The position numbers and the translations under genes are program-made. DNA of 64,000 nucleotides, taken from assembly GCA_018432315.1 (NCBI GenBank), contig JAHDLB010000012.1, positions 177,403 through 241,402 on the forward strand, given 5' to 3'. The DNA is from Anaerolineae bacterium (GTDB lineage: Bacteria; Chloroflexota; Anaerolineae; Aggregatilineales; Aggregatilineaceae). This document shows, one piece after another, positions 42,612 to 51,798 of this stretch; the first letter of the stretch is position 1; each line of letters begins with the position of its first letter. The notes beneath the pieces are model-generated. The model was not told the origin of the DNA. It did not search any database and worked only from the letters and a program-made list of their open reading frames with translations.

Positions 42612-45184
42612 CGATAGATCTTCCCCAGGTCTCTCAAGTTGGCCTCGATGTTGAACGAGCTCTTCTTGACCTCGGCCAGCGCCTCCGCCTGGGTAACCGG
42701 GCGCGGGGTATTGCGCTTCGCCAGGATGGCCTCGGCCCACAGCGCCGGACTCTCGGCGATCGACAACCGCTTCAAAAGCTGCGGGACGAGGTCCGCTTCG
42801 TGCGGCACGGCATCGGTGTAGACGCAGGGCAGCCCGGCTGCCTGGGCCTCGACCATGGCAATGCCCAGGCCCTCCGAAATGGACGTGAAGACGAAGATGT
42901 CCATCACGTTGAGCATGATGCTCGGCACGTCGGACCGGACGCCGGCGAACACGACTTTATCGGCGATTCCCAGCCGCGCCACTTTCGCCTCGATGTTGGG
43001 GCGAAGCTCGCCGTCTCCCACCATCAACAGGCGGGCATCGGGCGCCGTCTTGAATACTTCAGCCGCCACGTCGATCAGGAAGTCGTGGTTCTTCGGCGGG
43101 AAGAATCGCCCCACGTGGCCCATGACAAACGCATCGTCGGGCAGCCCTAACTCGGCCCGCAGCGATTTGCGCGTGGCTTCGTCACCCGGCCCCACGTTGA
43201 ACGGGCTCACATCGCTGGTGTTATGCTGGACCTCAAAGCGGGGATCGGCTTTCCAGTTCAGGCCGAACAGCGCCTCTGCCGCCGGGACGCTGGAAGCGAG
43301 GCCATGTGTGGCATAGCGCCGGACCAGCCATTCCGTCGCGCTCATATAGGCGCGGCGGACCAGATCGGACGGCTTGTCGAGGTGCGAGTTGCGCGCGCCG
43401 TTGTGGCTGTGCGCCAACCGAACCGGCACACCGGCCCGCGCCGCGTGCATCAGCACCCACCCGCTGTAATGGTGGACGTGACTGTGCACGACATCGTAAG
43501 GCCCGTGCTCGTCCATGATCTTGCGGAAGTTGCGCGCGTACAGCAGCGGCTTCTGCGGGTGCATGCACGGGATGATCTGGGAGCCGAGTGCGCGAATTTC
43601 CTCATCATAGGCGGCAGGCTCGGTTGTGTGGACCAGGAAATCCATGTGAAAGCGGTCATGATCGATGTTGCGCAGCACGGAAATCAGCCACGCTTCCACC
43701 CCGCCCCGGTTCATGGCGCCCAGCACGTGCAGCACGCGGATCGGGCGCTCGTTGTCTTCCGCCGTTTTGCTCTCCGGGACGGCGGTCTGGTCCTGTTCTT
43801 CCTGCTGGCGTGTCTGCGCGTGCAGCGCATAGAGCACGACGACCAGACTGGTGACCAACTGCACCGCGTTCGAGATGATGAGCACGAAACCGGCCCCGCG
43901 CAGCCCGTGAGACGGGATCAGCGTCAGGCTCGCCAGCGCGGTGATGCCGGCGATGATGCCAAACAGGACGGTCTGGATGCGAAACTGGCGCGTCGCGGTC
44001 ATCCCGATGCCCGCAAACGTCGACATGTAGCCCAGCGCAGCCGCGAACGCGATCAGCACGAAGACGTCATTGTGTGCGGCATACTCCGGCTGGTACAGCA
44101 GCTCCAGTACCCACTTGCCCGCGATCTGAGCGGCGAGCACGCCGCCCAGGCCGAGCACCGTGCCAACGCCGAGCAGCCGGACGAACAGGTACAGGAAAGC
44201 CGCGCGGTCCTGGCTGGCGTAGTACTTCGCCAGGCGCGGGCTGGCCGACTGGGCCAGCGCCATGATGATCGTCGTCCCGGCCACCATCAGATACGCCATC
44301 GCGGCGAAAATCCCCAGCTCCCACTCGCCAAAATGGCGCTCGATGAAATAGCGCGGGATGTTCGTGTTGAGCGAGATCAGCATGGCGGCGAACCCGAGCG
44401 GCAGCGCCAGCCACGTCAGCTTCAGCAGCGTCGCCCGGTCGAAGCGGGGCTTCATCATCTCCGCAACGCGAGACGCGACGTCAGCGCTGTCGTCCAGCGA
44501 GCTGCGCAAAATGCGCGCGCTGCTGCGGATATCGTAGGTGACCAACACCAGGGCCCACGCCACGGCCAGCCCGATGACGCCGCCGACGATGCCGCCCACC
44601 AGCACGCCGATCGCCAGCATGACCAGCGACAGCGGCCCTTTGATGATCATCGCTTTGGCGATGCGATCCATGCGCTCGTGCTGCTGGACCAGGCCATAGA
44701 CCACGTCGCTGAGCGCCTCAAACGCCTTCGCGACACCGATGATCATCACCACCACCGCCGTCTGGCGGGCGTACCCGGACGTCAGCGTGATCACGGCAAT
44801 CGCCACCAGGGCGAGGACCGTCGTCACCAGCCGCAAGCCCAGGTAGTCGCGGAACTCGTACTCGGCTTTGGCATCCGTCGCCTGGACCGAGCGCAGTTGC
44901 AGGTTCGCGAACAGGATCACCGGCGCGGTGACCGCCAGCCCCAGCGCGAATTTACCGACCGTTTCGGGCGTGCCCAGCTTGGCGAGCAGGACCAGCATGG
45001 CCCACTGCGAGCCGGCATAGACCACGTTGCCGAGAAACGTCCACGAAAAGTTCTTGCGCAGCGACAGTGGGTTCAGTTTCTGCGAAACCTGGCCGGGCGA
45101 CCGATCGGCCAGGCCCGTCGCGGCGGCGATACCGCCGATCGGGGCCTGCTCAACTGGCGTAGATACGTTACTGTGAATTCCCAT
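42599..45184 (-). CDS. Fusion of a polysaccharide flippase (Wzx/PST) and a family 4 glycosyltransferase
   Basis: 861 residues. Residues ~35-455 form a 12-14 helix MOP-superfamily flippase (LSLRKNFSWTFLGNVVYAGS, GTPETVGKFALGLAVTAPVI, GEWELGIFAAMAYLMVAGTT). A hydrophilic linker (QTRQQEEQDQTAVPESKTAE) then joins a full GT4 enzyme from ~480: IRVLHVLGAMNRGGVEAWLI, VMGHVGRFFPPKNHDFLIDV, ARLLMVGDGELRPNIEAKV and SISEGLGIAMVEAQAAGLP. Wzx moves the lipid-linked repeat unit across the membrane; linking it to a transferase could couple last-sugar addition to flipping. The reading frame is continuous. Start at ATG 45184 is preferred, with a GTG at 45226 as alternative. Confidence 0.87.
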   Translation of the reverse strand: MGIHSNVSTPVEQAPIGGIAAATGLADRSPGQVSQKLNPLSLRKNFSWTFLGNVVYAGSQWAMLVLLAKLGTPETVGKFALGLAVTAPVILFANLQLRSVQATDAKAEYEFRDYLGLRLVTTVLALVAIAVITLTSGYARQTAVVVMIIGVAKAFEALSDVVYGLVQQHERMDRIAKAMIIKGPLSLVMLAIGVLVGGIVGGVIGLAVAWALVLVTYDIRSSARILRSSLDDSADVASRVAEMMKPRFDRATLLKLTWLALPLGFAAMLISLNTNIPRYFIERHFGEWELGIFAAMAYLMVAGTTIIMALAQSASPRLAKYYASQDRAAFLYLFVRLLGVGTVLGLGGVLAAQIAGKWVLELLYQPEYAAHNDVFVLIAFAAALGYMSTFAGIGMTATRQFRIQTVLFGIIAGITALASLTLIPSHGLRGAGFVLIISNAVQLVTSLVVVLYALHAQTRQQEEQDQTAVPESKTAEDNERPIRVLHVLGAMNRGGVEAWLISVLRNIDHDRFHMDFLVHTTEPAAYDEEIRALGSQIIPCMHPQKPLLYARNFRKIMDEHGPYDVVHSHVHHYSGWVLMHAARAGVPVRLAHSHNGARNSHLDKPSDLVRRAYMSATEWLVRRYATHGLASSVPAAEALFGLNWKADPRFEVQHNTSDVSPFNVGPGDEATRKSLRAELGLPDDAFVMGHVGRFFPPKNHDFLIDVAAEVFKTAPDARLLMVGDGELRPNIEAKVARLGIADKVVFAGVRSDVPSIMLNVMDIFVFTSISEGLGIAMVEAQAAGLPCVYTDAVPHEADLVPQLLKRLSIAESPALWAEAILAKRNTPRPVTQAEALAEVKKSSFNIEANLRDLGKIYRCAR

Positions 45185-45244
45185 GACGTCATTCTTATCC
45201 TGATTCAACGGCGCAGGCTGCGACACGAGCGAGCGCGAGCGGTG

Positions 45245-47155
45245 TTACGCCACGCGCGCCACATCATACTGCTGGCACGCCTCGATGATGGCGAGAAGCT
45301 GGCCCAGGGCATCGGCATTCCGGTCCAGGCCGTTGCGCAGCAGAGCATCCACCCAGAAGGAGAACTTACCCAGCCGGAAGCCGTTCTGGTGGCTGATCAG
45401 TTCCACGATGTCGGGGTGCGCGGTCGTGATGGTCGCTTCAGAGTCGGTATGCAGTTCTTCGTGCAGTTTCTCGCCGGGCCGCATCCCGGTGAACACGATC
45501 GGGATATCCGTGTAGGGCCGCAGGCCGCGCATCCGGATCATGCGCTCGGCAAGCTCCACGATGCGGACTTCGTCGCCCATTTGCAGCATGAACAGGTCGT
45601 CGCCTTCGGTCAGACAGGCGGCGTGAATGACCAGGTTCACCGCCTCGGGGATGGTCATGAAATAGCGCGACATGTGCTTGTCAGTCACAGTGACCGGGCC
45701 GCCCGCGTCGATCTGCCGGTTGAAGGTCGGGACCACGCTGCCCCGGCTGTTCAACACGTTGCCGAAGCGAACCGACGTGAAGAGCGTCTTGTTGTGGCTC
45801 TGCTCGGCCAGGGCGTGCATCATTAGCTCGCAGACGCGCTTGCTGGCGCCCATCACGCTGCTCGGATTCACGGCCTTGTCGGTCGAGATGAGCACGAACC
45901 GCTCCGCGCCGTGTTCCAGGGCCAGTTCGGCCACCTGGCGCGTCCCGCCCACGTTCACCCGGATCGATTCTTCCGGGTAGTGCTCCAGCATGGGCACGTG
46001 CTTGTACGCCGCCGCATGGAAGACCACCTGCGGTTTGTGCTTCTCGAACGCGCGCTTGACCGCCGGGCGGTGGGTGATGTCGGCCAGGATGGGGACCAGC
46101 TTGTGTCGGTTCTCGTCGGTGATCAGCTCGGTGACCAGATCGTGCAGGCCGCTCTCGTTGTTCTCCAGCAGGATCAGCTTGACCGGGTCGTACTTGAGGA
46201 TCTGGCGGCACAACTCGGCGCCGATCGACCCCGCCGCGCCGGTGACCAGGACCACTTTCTGCTGGACCGGCGACACGTCGACGCCTTCGTGCCAGCCGAC
46301 GGTCTGGCGGCCCAACAGGTCCTCGGGCTGGACGTCGCGCAGCAGCGGCGCGCTGTGGTTGCCATTCAGCAAGGCGAAGACGTCCGGCACGACTTTGATC
46401 CGGGCCGAGGTCTTCTCGCAGATCTCCATGACCTCGCGGAAATTCGGCCCGGCGATGTTGTGCACGGCGACGATGATCAGCTCGACGTTGTGCTCTTCCG
46501 CCAGCCGCAGAATGTCGTGGCGGCTGCCCAACACCGGGGCCCCTTCCACGTACATACCGTGCTTGGCGCGGTCGTCGTCGATGAACCCGACGATGTGATA
46601 GGCGTGGTCGCCATTGCCGTACCGGCGGCGCAGCCGCCACGCGGTCGCCTGGCCGGCTTCCCCGGCGCCAAAGATCAGTACCCGGACCTCCGGCTTGGGG
46701 AACTCGCGATTCCAGATCGCGTTCCAACGCCACGTCAGCCCGCTCACCAGCCGCGAGCGATAGCGCGTCGCGACGATGCCCGTCAGGGCCAACACGTTCG
46801 CCAGCAAAATCACACCAAACGGCAGCGGATTCGAAGACATCAGGTAGTCGAACGACGCGATCAACAAGGTTGCCAGACCCACCGCTTTGACAATCACCAC
46901 GACATCGTGCCCGCTCGTGCGTTCCCACAGGCGATAGTATACGCCCATCATATACAGCGAAAAGAGCGTGACGACGAGCACGAAAATATTGAAGCGGAGA
47001 TCGTACAAATTATCCGGAGACGCCGCAATAGCGCGCGCCGACACCGCCAGCCCATACGCGGCCAGAATGGTGATGCCGTCAACCAGAATCCAGGTGGCGG
47101 TCATTTTAAAACGGCTGTTAAGCGCGACTTTGTGAAGACTCCCCACATCCATCAT
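45245..47155 (-). CDS. Membrane nucleotide-sugar 4,6-dehydratase/epimerase (PglF/CapD/FlaA1 family)
   Basis: 636 residues. Four N-terminal helices (residues ~18-125), a first Rossmann domain (VLIFGAGEAGQATAWRL at ~159), then the catalytic SDR domain: VVLVTGAAGSIGAELCRQIL (~300), HAAAYKHVPMLEHYPEE, ISTDKAVNPSSVMGASKRV. In this family the usual Tyr of YxxxK is replaced by Met (MGASK), as seen here, and STDKAVNP is diagnostic. Makes a UDP-4-keto-6-deoxy-sugar for the aminotransferase. GGAGAG 8 nt before the ATG at 47155. First gene of the polysaccharide operon, with its promoter in the 381-bp upstream gap. Confidence 0.93.
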   Translation of the reverse strand: MMDVGSLHKVALNSRFKMTATWILVDGITILAAYGLAVSARAIAASPDNLYDLRFNIFVLVVTLFSLYMMGVYYRLWERTSGHDVVVIVKAVGLATLLIASFDYLMSSNPLPFGVILLANVLALTGIVATRYRSRLVSGLTWRWNAIWNREFPKPEVRVLIFGAGEAGQATAWRLRRRYGNGDHAYHIVGFIDDDRAKHGMYVEGAPVLGSRHDILRLAEEHNVELIIVAVHNIAGPNFREVMEICEKTSARIKVVPDVFALLNGNHSAPLLRDVQPEDLLGRQTVGWHEGVDVSPVQQKVVLVTGAAGSIGAELCRQILKYDPVKLILLENNESGLHDLVTELITDENRHKLVPILADITHRPAVKRAFEKHKPQVVFHAAAYKHVPMLEHYPEESIRVNVGGTRQVAELALEHGAERFVLISTDKAVNPSSVMGASKRVCELMMHALAEQSHNKTLFTSVRFGNVLNSRGSVVPTFNRQIDAGGPVTVTDKHMSRYFMTIPEAVNLVIHAACLTEGDDLFMLQMGDEVRIVELAERMIRMRGLRPYTDIPIVFTGMRPGEKLHEELHTDSEATITTAHPDIVELISHQNGFRLGKFSFWVDALLRNGLDRNADALGQLLAIIEACQQYDVARVA

Positions 47156-47279
47156 GTAGTCTCTCTCCAATGCTGCTGCGATTTCTGACGGTGCGATTTC
47201 GGTCGGCCCGCAAACGAGATGGGTGGTGCCGCTGAAGCGAGATGAAGACAACGCCTGAAAAGGCCAAGTTTCTAGTACC

Positions 47280-47308
47280 ACTGTACAACCATCACCGGGC
47301 AAAATCAA
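47280..47308 (-). promoter_or_regulatory. Possible promoter of the exopolysaccharide operon
   Basis: Minus strand TTGATT (47303-47308), exact 17-bp spacer, TACAGT (47280-47285). It lies 125 nt ahead of the dehydratase start in the AT-rich gap 47156-47536, which contains repeated ATAAAAAAT-type tracts and no gene. Confidence 0.4.
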
Positions 47309-47453
47309 CACGCAGGTAATAAATATCTTATAAAAAATCAAGCGAAAAGTAATAAAGATCCTATAACATCACTAACGCCAATAAAAAATAGGTAAAAAGT
47401 CGTCAAAAGCCTGTAAAAAATGGCATTGGTCCCCACTCGAATCAAGCACCCCA

Positions 47454-47483
47454 TTGGGTGCAGCACGGCTTCTCCTTTATAAT
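47454..47483 (+). promoter_or_regulatory. Promoter of the DUF362 gene
   Basis: TTGGGT (47454-47459), 18-bp spacer, perfect TATAAT (47478-47483), 54 bp before the ATG of the exported DUF362 protein. Confidence 0.6.
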
Positions 47484-47536
47484 GAGGGCTAACCACTGCA
47501 TGACAATCGCCGACAGGCTAGACAAAGGACAACAGC

Positions 47537-48796
47537 ATGGCCCCAGATCACCTCGACGGCGCAGGTCAATCTCCGCCAGAGCTATCCCGCCGCGAATTCC
47601 TGGCCGCAGGCGCAGCCGGAGTCGCAGCAGCCGCCCTCACCGCCGCCGGCCTGAGCGGAGCGCCGCGCCGCGCATTCGCCCAGGGCCTGCCTCGCGTGGC
47701 CTGGGTTCAGGATGACCGGGCTGCCCTGGGCTGGTCCAGCGATTTTTCGCTGCGCGTCGACCCGGCTGTGGCCGACGAGATGATGGACCGGGCGGTCCAA
47801 CTGCTGACCGGCGAAGACACCGTCGCGGGGGCGTGGGGGCAGATCTTCCGGGCTCACAACGGCGGGGCGGACTACCAGCCCGGCCAGCAGATCGCGATCA
47901 AGGTCAACTTCAACAACAACAGCGACGTGTTACAGCACAACCCCAGCTTCCAGGTGCTGAACGCGCTGCTGCGCCAGCTTATCGAGGACGTCGGGATCGC
48001 GCCTGGCGACCTGATCCTGTACGATTCCAGCCGCGGGTTCCTGCGCCAGTTCTCCGACGGGGTGGCCGCGCGGTTTCCGGACGTGCTGAACAACCCAGGC
48101 AACGCCACGCAGTACAACCAGAGCGTCTGGAACACGCGCCTCACCCGCCTGCTGGAGGATGCGACCTACCTGATCAACATGCCGATTCTGCGGACGCATG
48201 GCGCCGCCGGGGTCAGCCTGAGCTTCAAGAATCATCTGGGCAGCGTGGAAAACCCGCACGCGCTGCACGTCGGCCTGGACGGCGCCACGCCGGAAGAAAG
48301 CTCGCTGGTGACGCTCAACCGGCACGACCTGATTCGCAACAAGACGCTGCTGGTCGTCGCCGACGGGATTTATGGGCTGCGCGTGGGTGGTCCGGACGGC
48401 AATCCCGGCTCGACCAGCAACGGGATTCTCGACCCGTACCCGAACTCGCTGTTCCTCGCGCGCGACCCGGTCGCCATCGATTCGGTGATGATCGACTACC
48501 TGGCGAGCCGCGGGGCTGTTTTCCAGCGGTTTGGCAATCCCTACGATCCGCGAAGGTACCTCGTCGCTGCGTCCTCGATTGGCCTCGGCGTCCACGAGAC
48601 AAGCGCGGACTTCAACTACCAGTCGATCGAGCTGGTGCAATGCACGAACGGGGAATGCAGCGGCGCGACCCTGCCGCCGCCGGGAGCGCCCAACCCCACT
48701 GAGGAACCGGAGCCCGATTCCACGCCAATCGCGGGCTGCTTCATTCCCCCGACCGCCGACGGCGAGCAAGAGATCGTGATCTGCACGACGGCGTAA
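47537..48796 (+). CDS. Tat-exported DUF362 domain protein
   Basis: 419 residues. A twin-arginine signal is clear: LSRREFLAAGAAGVAAAAL (residues ~17-35), with cleavage probably after AFA near 48. The mature part is a DUF362 domain: QQIAIKVNFNNNSDVLQHNP, DLILYDSSRG, YLINMPILRTHGAAGVSLSF and KNHLGS, then a C-terminal Pro-rich tail (PPPGAPNPTEEPEPDSTPIA) that may tether or space it at the surface. Tat export implies folding or cofactor loading in the cytoplasm. DUF362 proteins are poorly characterised; some carry Fe-S clusters, but no ferredoxin-type Cys cluster is seen here. Monocistronic. Confidence 0.88.
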   Translation: MAPDHLDGAGQSPPELSRREFLAAGAAGVAAAALTAAGLSGAPRRAFAQGLPRVAWVQDDRAALGWSSDFSLRVDPAVADEMMDRAVQLLTGEDTVAGAWGQIFRAHNGGADYQPGQQIAIKVNFNNNSDVLQHNPSFQVLNALLRQLIEDVGIAPGDLILYDSSRGFLRQFSDGVAARFPDVLNNPGNATQYNQSVWNTRLTRLLEDATYLINMPILRTHGAAGVSLSFKNHLGSVENPHALHVGLDGATPEESSLVTLNRHDLIRNKTLLVVADGIYGLRVGGPDGNPGSTSNGILDPYPNSLFLARDPVAIDSVMIDYLASRGAVFQRFGNPYDPRRYLVAASSIGLGVHETSADFNYQSIELVQCTNGECSGATLPPPGAPNPTEEPEPDSTPIAGCFIPPTADGEQEIVICTTA

Positions 48797-48817
48797 ACTA
48801 CCAAACGCCCAGGCAAA

Positions 48818-48851
48818 AACTGCGCCCGCCGTGATGATGGCGAGCGCAGTT
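48818..48851. terminator. Bidirectional hairpin between DUF362 gene and isomerase operon
   Basis: AACTGCGC-C-CGCC pairs with GGCG-A-GCGCAGTT (12 bp with one mismatch, 8-nt loop). On the minus strand it is followed by TTTGCC extending a run of five T, so it is a good terminator for the isomerase end and a weaker one for the DUF362 gene. Confidence 0.65.
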
Positions 48852-48877
48852 CGTTGTGTGGAATGGGGGTCGCGCGG

Positions 48878-50269
48878 CTAGACCTCGGCCAGCTCGATGC
48901 CGGCCAGCTCGCAGAACAACCGCCAGCGCCGGGCATGGTGTCCCAGGTTCAGGCATTTGTGGTGCGTGCCGCCCGCGCGCAGCCAGCCGTTGAGGCACTG
49001 GCGCACGCCGGTATTGGGTTTGAACTCGCCATACGGCATTTCGAGAACCGGCATAACCGGCGAGTCCGGGATGATCTCGCCTTCGGAGAGCACGAGGCGG
49101 AAGCGGTCGCCACCCAGCGGCACCAGTGAGGTGAGCGTCGCCGGGCCGGGCTGGATGCGGAACAAGACGGTCGGCGGGTTGTCCAGCTTGCCGATGCCCA
49201 GCGGGCGGTCGATGAGCTTGACCGGCTCGTCCTTGCGGGCGACCTTCCAGTTGCCCTCGCCCATGTGGCTGAGCAGCGCCGTGTCGCGGTCGAAGTCCAT
49301 GGCGTACATCTCGGTGAAATGCGCGTCCCCGATGAGCGCGTGCCCGGCAGCGACCAGCACGGCGCTGCACGCGTCGCCCTCGGCCCCGAAGCCGTATCCC
49401 TGCGCCATCATCGTCGAGGCGGCGGCCAGCGGCAGGAACTTGAACCGGCCATCCTCACCGATCGCACCGAAGTGGGTCGAATAGGCCGCGTAGCCGCCAT
49501 CATCGAGAATCTTCTTGAGCGCGACCTGATAGCGGGCCGACTCCTCGCGCTGGTCGGCGCTCAGCCGGGGATCGATCTCGAACCACTCGTTTTCCTGATC
49601 GATCACGGCTTTGATCTCCGCCGGGGACGCGGCCTGCATCGTGCGGTAGAGATCGCCCGGCGCCACCACGCACAGCTCCGGCCCCAGCTTGCGCAGCATC
49701 GACGTCTCGTCGACGCGAATGTCGCCCATGCCGTTCATCGCATAGCCGAAGATGGCGACCTTCATCCGGCGCAAGGCGCTGACCGTGGCCGCGGCGCGCG
49801 CCCAGTCCTCGAACTCGCGCTTGAACTCCGGCGCCTGCCAGTGGTCGGTGATGATCGGCAGCGGCACGCCCGCCCGAACCAGGGCATTCGCCTGATCCTG
49901 CGCGCCGTGCACGCCCTGGTTGTAGGTCATGTCGCCCATATCCCACTGGTCGGTGATGTTGCGTTCCGGCTGGGTATTCGCCAGCATGAGCGGCAGGCGC
50001 GTGTTAACCAGCGCGCGCGTCACGTTCATCGCCGGGCCGTAGGTCAGCATCACGATCATGATGCCGTCCATCCCGTCGCGCTCGAAGCCGGCGACCACCT
50101 CATCGGCGTCGGCCCGGTTGCGCACCGCCTTAGGGAAGACGACGTCGGCCACGTCGGAAAGCTGCTGGGCGATGGCGCGCGCGTAATTCGACTGGCGCTC
50201 GGTGATCCCCGGCAGCATATCGTCGTACAGTTCCTGCGTGATTCCCATCAAACCTATTCTCGGTTTCAC
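48878..50269 (-). CDS. L-fucose/L-arabinose isomerase family protein
   Basis: 463 residues of the FucI/AraA-type ketol-isomerase fold. N-terminal domain: RIGLMGITQELYDDMLPGI, GIMIVMLTYGPAMNVTRALV. Middle: IFGYAMNGMGDIRVDETSML. Catalytic region: GYGFGAEGDACSAVLVAAGH (metal Glu region) and FTEMYAMDFDRDTALLSHMG; the late GTHHKCLNLG corresponds to the C-terminal His motif. It converts an aldose to a ketose with Mn. Last gene of a three-gene operon with an FGGY kinase and a class II aldolase, so together they form a full isomerase-kinase-aldolase route. Which aldose is used is unknown; the family also includes proteins of unproven substrate. Confidence 0.87.
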   Translation of the reverse strand: MKPRIGLMGITQELYDDMLPGITERQSNYARAIAQQLSDVADVVFPKAVRNRADADEVVAGFERDGMDGIMIVMLTYGPAMNVTRALVNTRLPLMLANTQPERNITDQWDMGDMTYNQGVHGAQDQANALVRAGVPLPIITDHWQAPEFKREFEDWARAAATVSALRRMKVAIFGYAMNGMGDIRVDETSMLRKLGPELCVVAPGDLYRTMQAASPAEIKAVIDQENEWFEIDPRLSADQREESARYQVALKKILDDGGYAAYSTHFGAIGEDGRFKFLPLAAASTMMAQGYGFGAEGDACSAVLVAAGHALIGDAHFTEMYAMDFDRDTALLSHMGEGNWKVARKDEPVKLIDRPLGIGKLDNPPTVLFRIQPGPATLTSLVPLGGDRFRLVLSEGEIIPDSPVMPVLEMPYGEFKPNTGVRQCLNGWLRAGGTHHKCLNLGHHARRWRLFCELAGIELAEV

Positions 50270-50282
50270 TGCGTTTTCTCCT

Positions 50283-51776
50283 TCAATAAAGCGACTGGCA
50301 AAATGGATAGAGCAAATGGTATTTGGCGAACCGCTCGTCGTACAGCCGGGCCCGGTCCGGGTCCGGCTCGAAGACGCGGTCGATCTTCACCAGCGAGTCG
50401 ATGGCCTCCTCCGCCGAGGCGTACACCCCCGCCCCGATACCGGCCAGGATCGCGGCGCCCAGCGCGCCCGCCTCGGTGATGCGCGGGCGGACCAGCGGGC
50501 GATTCAGGATGTCGGCCTTGATCTGGAGCCACGCATCCGAACGCGCGCCGCCGCCGGTGGCGCGGTATTCGTCGATGGTGATTCCGGCCTCGGCCATGCG
50601 CTCCAGCCCGTCGCGGAAGTAGTACGTGACGCCCTCCAACAGCCCCTTGATATATTCGCCGCGCGTCGTTTCGAGCGTCAACCCGGCGATCAGGCCGCGC
50701 GCGTCCTCGTCGTAATACGGCGGGCCGGTCGGCGCGAAGTGCGGCAGAACCAGCAGATCGGTCGGCTCGTCGGGCATCTCGGCCAACAGGACGTCATACA
50801 CGTCCTTGCCCACGGCTTCGGCGGCGGCTTTTTCCAGCGGCGCGAACGTGTCGCGGAACCACTTGAGCAGCGCGCCGCCGGTCAGGTTGTACAGGAAGCT
50901 CACGTACAGGCCGGGCAGCGCGTGGTGCTCCACGTTCAGGCGCGAGGCGATCATCTGCCCGGCGGGCGGGATAGCCCCGTAGGTGGGCGTGATGCAGGTG
51001 AACGTGCCCAGGCCATAGACCGCCATGCCCGGCTTGAGCACGCCCGCGCCGACGGCGTTCGCGCATTGGTCGTGCGCGCCGATCACAATCGTCACGTCCG
51101 GCGACAGGCCCAGCGCGCCGGCCAGGGCGGGCGACACGTGCCCGACGACCGTCCCGGCCTGGGCCAGCCCCGGCAGTTTGTCGCGCGGCATACCGACCAG
51201 ACTCAGTGTCTCGTCCGACCAATCGGCGCGGCGCAGGTCGAAAAACAGGCTACGGTTCGCCAGCGAGTAATCGGTGATCGGCTCGCCACCCAGCAGAAAC
51301 GCGACCAGATCGGCCCACCCCAGGAACTTGTAAGTTTGCGCCCACAGGTCCGGCGCGTTGTCGCGCAGCCAGATCAACTTGGTGCCGCCGTACAAATTCC
51401 CCACGAGATTCCCGCTGCGCTCAAAGAACATCACCGGCTCCAGCGCGGCCAACCGGTCGGCAGTTTCGGAGCCGCGGCTGTCGAAGCCCATCAGGCAGTT
51501 GCCCAGAATCTCCCGATCGCGCGAGACGGGGGTCATCGCCTCGCCCATCGACGACACGCAAACCGAGGTGACCGGGTCGTGCCGGGTCTGGGCCGTCACC
51601 TCGCGGATCGCGCCCTGAATCTGGCGCCACACCTGGCGGCTGTCCAGCTCGGCCCACCCCGGCTGGGGACGCACCACGTTGTACTCGCGCTGCGCCGCCG
51701 CCAGGATCGTCCCATCCAGCGCCAGCGCGATCACCTTACAGCCGGTGGTGCCAACGTCAATTCCCATCAAGCTCAT
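50283..51776 (-). CDS. FGGY-family carbohydrate kinase (xylulokinase-like)
   Basis: 497 residues. N-terminal phosphate loop MGIDVGTTGCKVIALALDG, PGWAELDSRQVWRQ (family P..weqdp..ww), GFDSRGSETADRL, and the C-terminal nucleotide fold YRATGGGARSDAWLQIKADI with RPRITEAGALGAAILAGIG. It phosphorylates a ketose with ATP in the cytoplasm. Similarity is closest in style to xylulokinase/FucK-like members; exact sugar unclear. ATG at 51776 is the first good start; MGIDVG at 51767 is an alternative. 13 bp upstream of the isomerase gene and 22 bp after the aldolase gene. Confidence 0.9.
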   Translation of the reverse strand: MSLMGIDVGTTGCKVIALALDGTILAAAQREYNVVRPQPGWAELDSRQVWRQIQGAIREVTAQTRHDPVTSVCVSSMGEAMTPVSRDREILGNCLMGFDSRGSETADRLAALEPVMFFERSGNLVGNLYGGTKLIWLRDNAPDLWAQTYKFLGWADLVAFLLGGEPITDYSLANRSLFFDLRRADWSDETLSLVGMPRDKLPGLAQAGTVVGHVSPALAGALGLSPDVTIVIGAHDQCANAVGAGVLKPGMAVYGLGTFTCITPTYGAIPPAGQMIASRLNVEHHALPGLYVSFLYNLTGGALLKWFRDTFAPLEKAAAEAVGKDVYDVLLAEMPDEPTDLLVLPHFAPTGPPYYDEDARGLIAGLTLETTRGEYIKGLLEGVTYYFRDGLERMAEAGITIDEYRATGGGARSDAWLQIKADILNRPLVRPRITEAGALGAAILAGIGAGVYASAEEAIDSLVKIDRVFEPDPDRARLYDERFAKYHLLYPFCQSLY

Positions 51777-51798
51777 CGTCGTTCCGACCTGCTCCCTT

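Noticed and set aside
43223..45826. An 867-codon plus-strand frame opposite the flippase-glycosyltransferase gene
   Set aside because: Low-complexity Arg/His/Gln composition and complete overlap with conserved coding sequence on the other strand.
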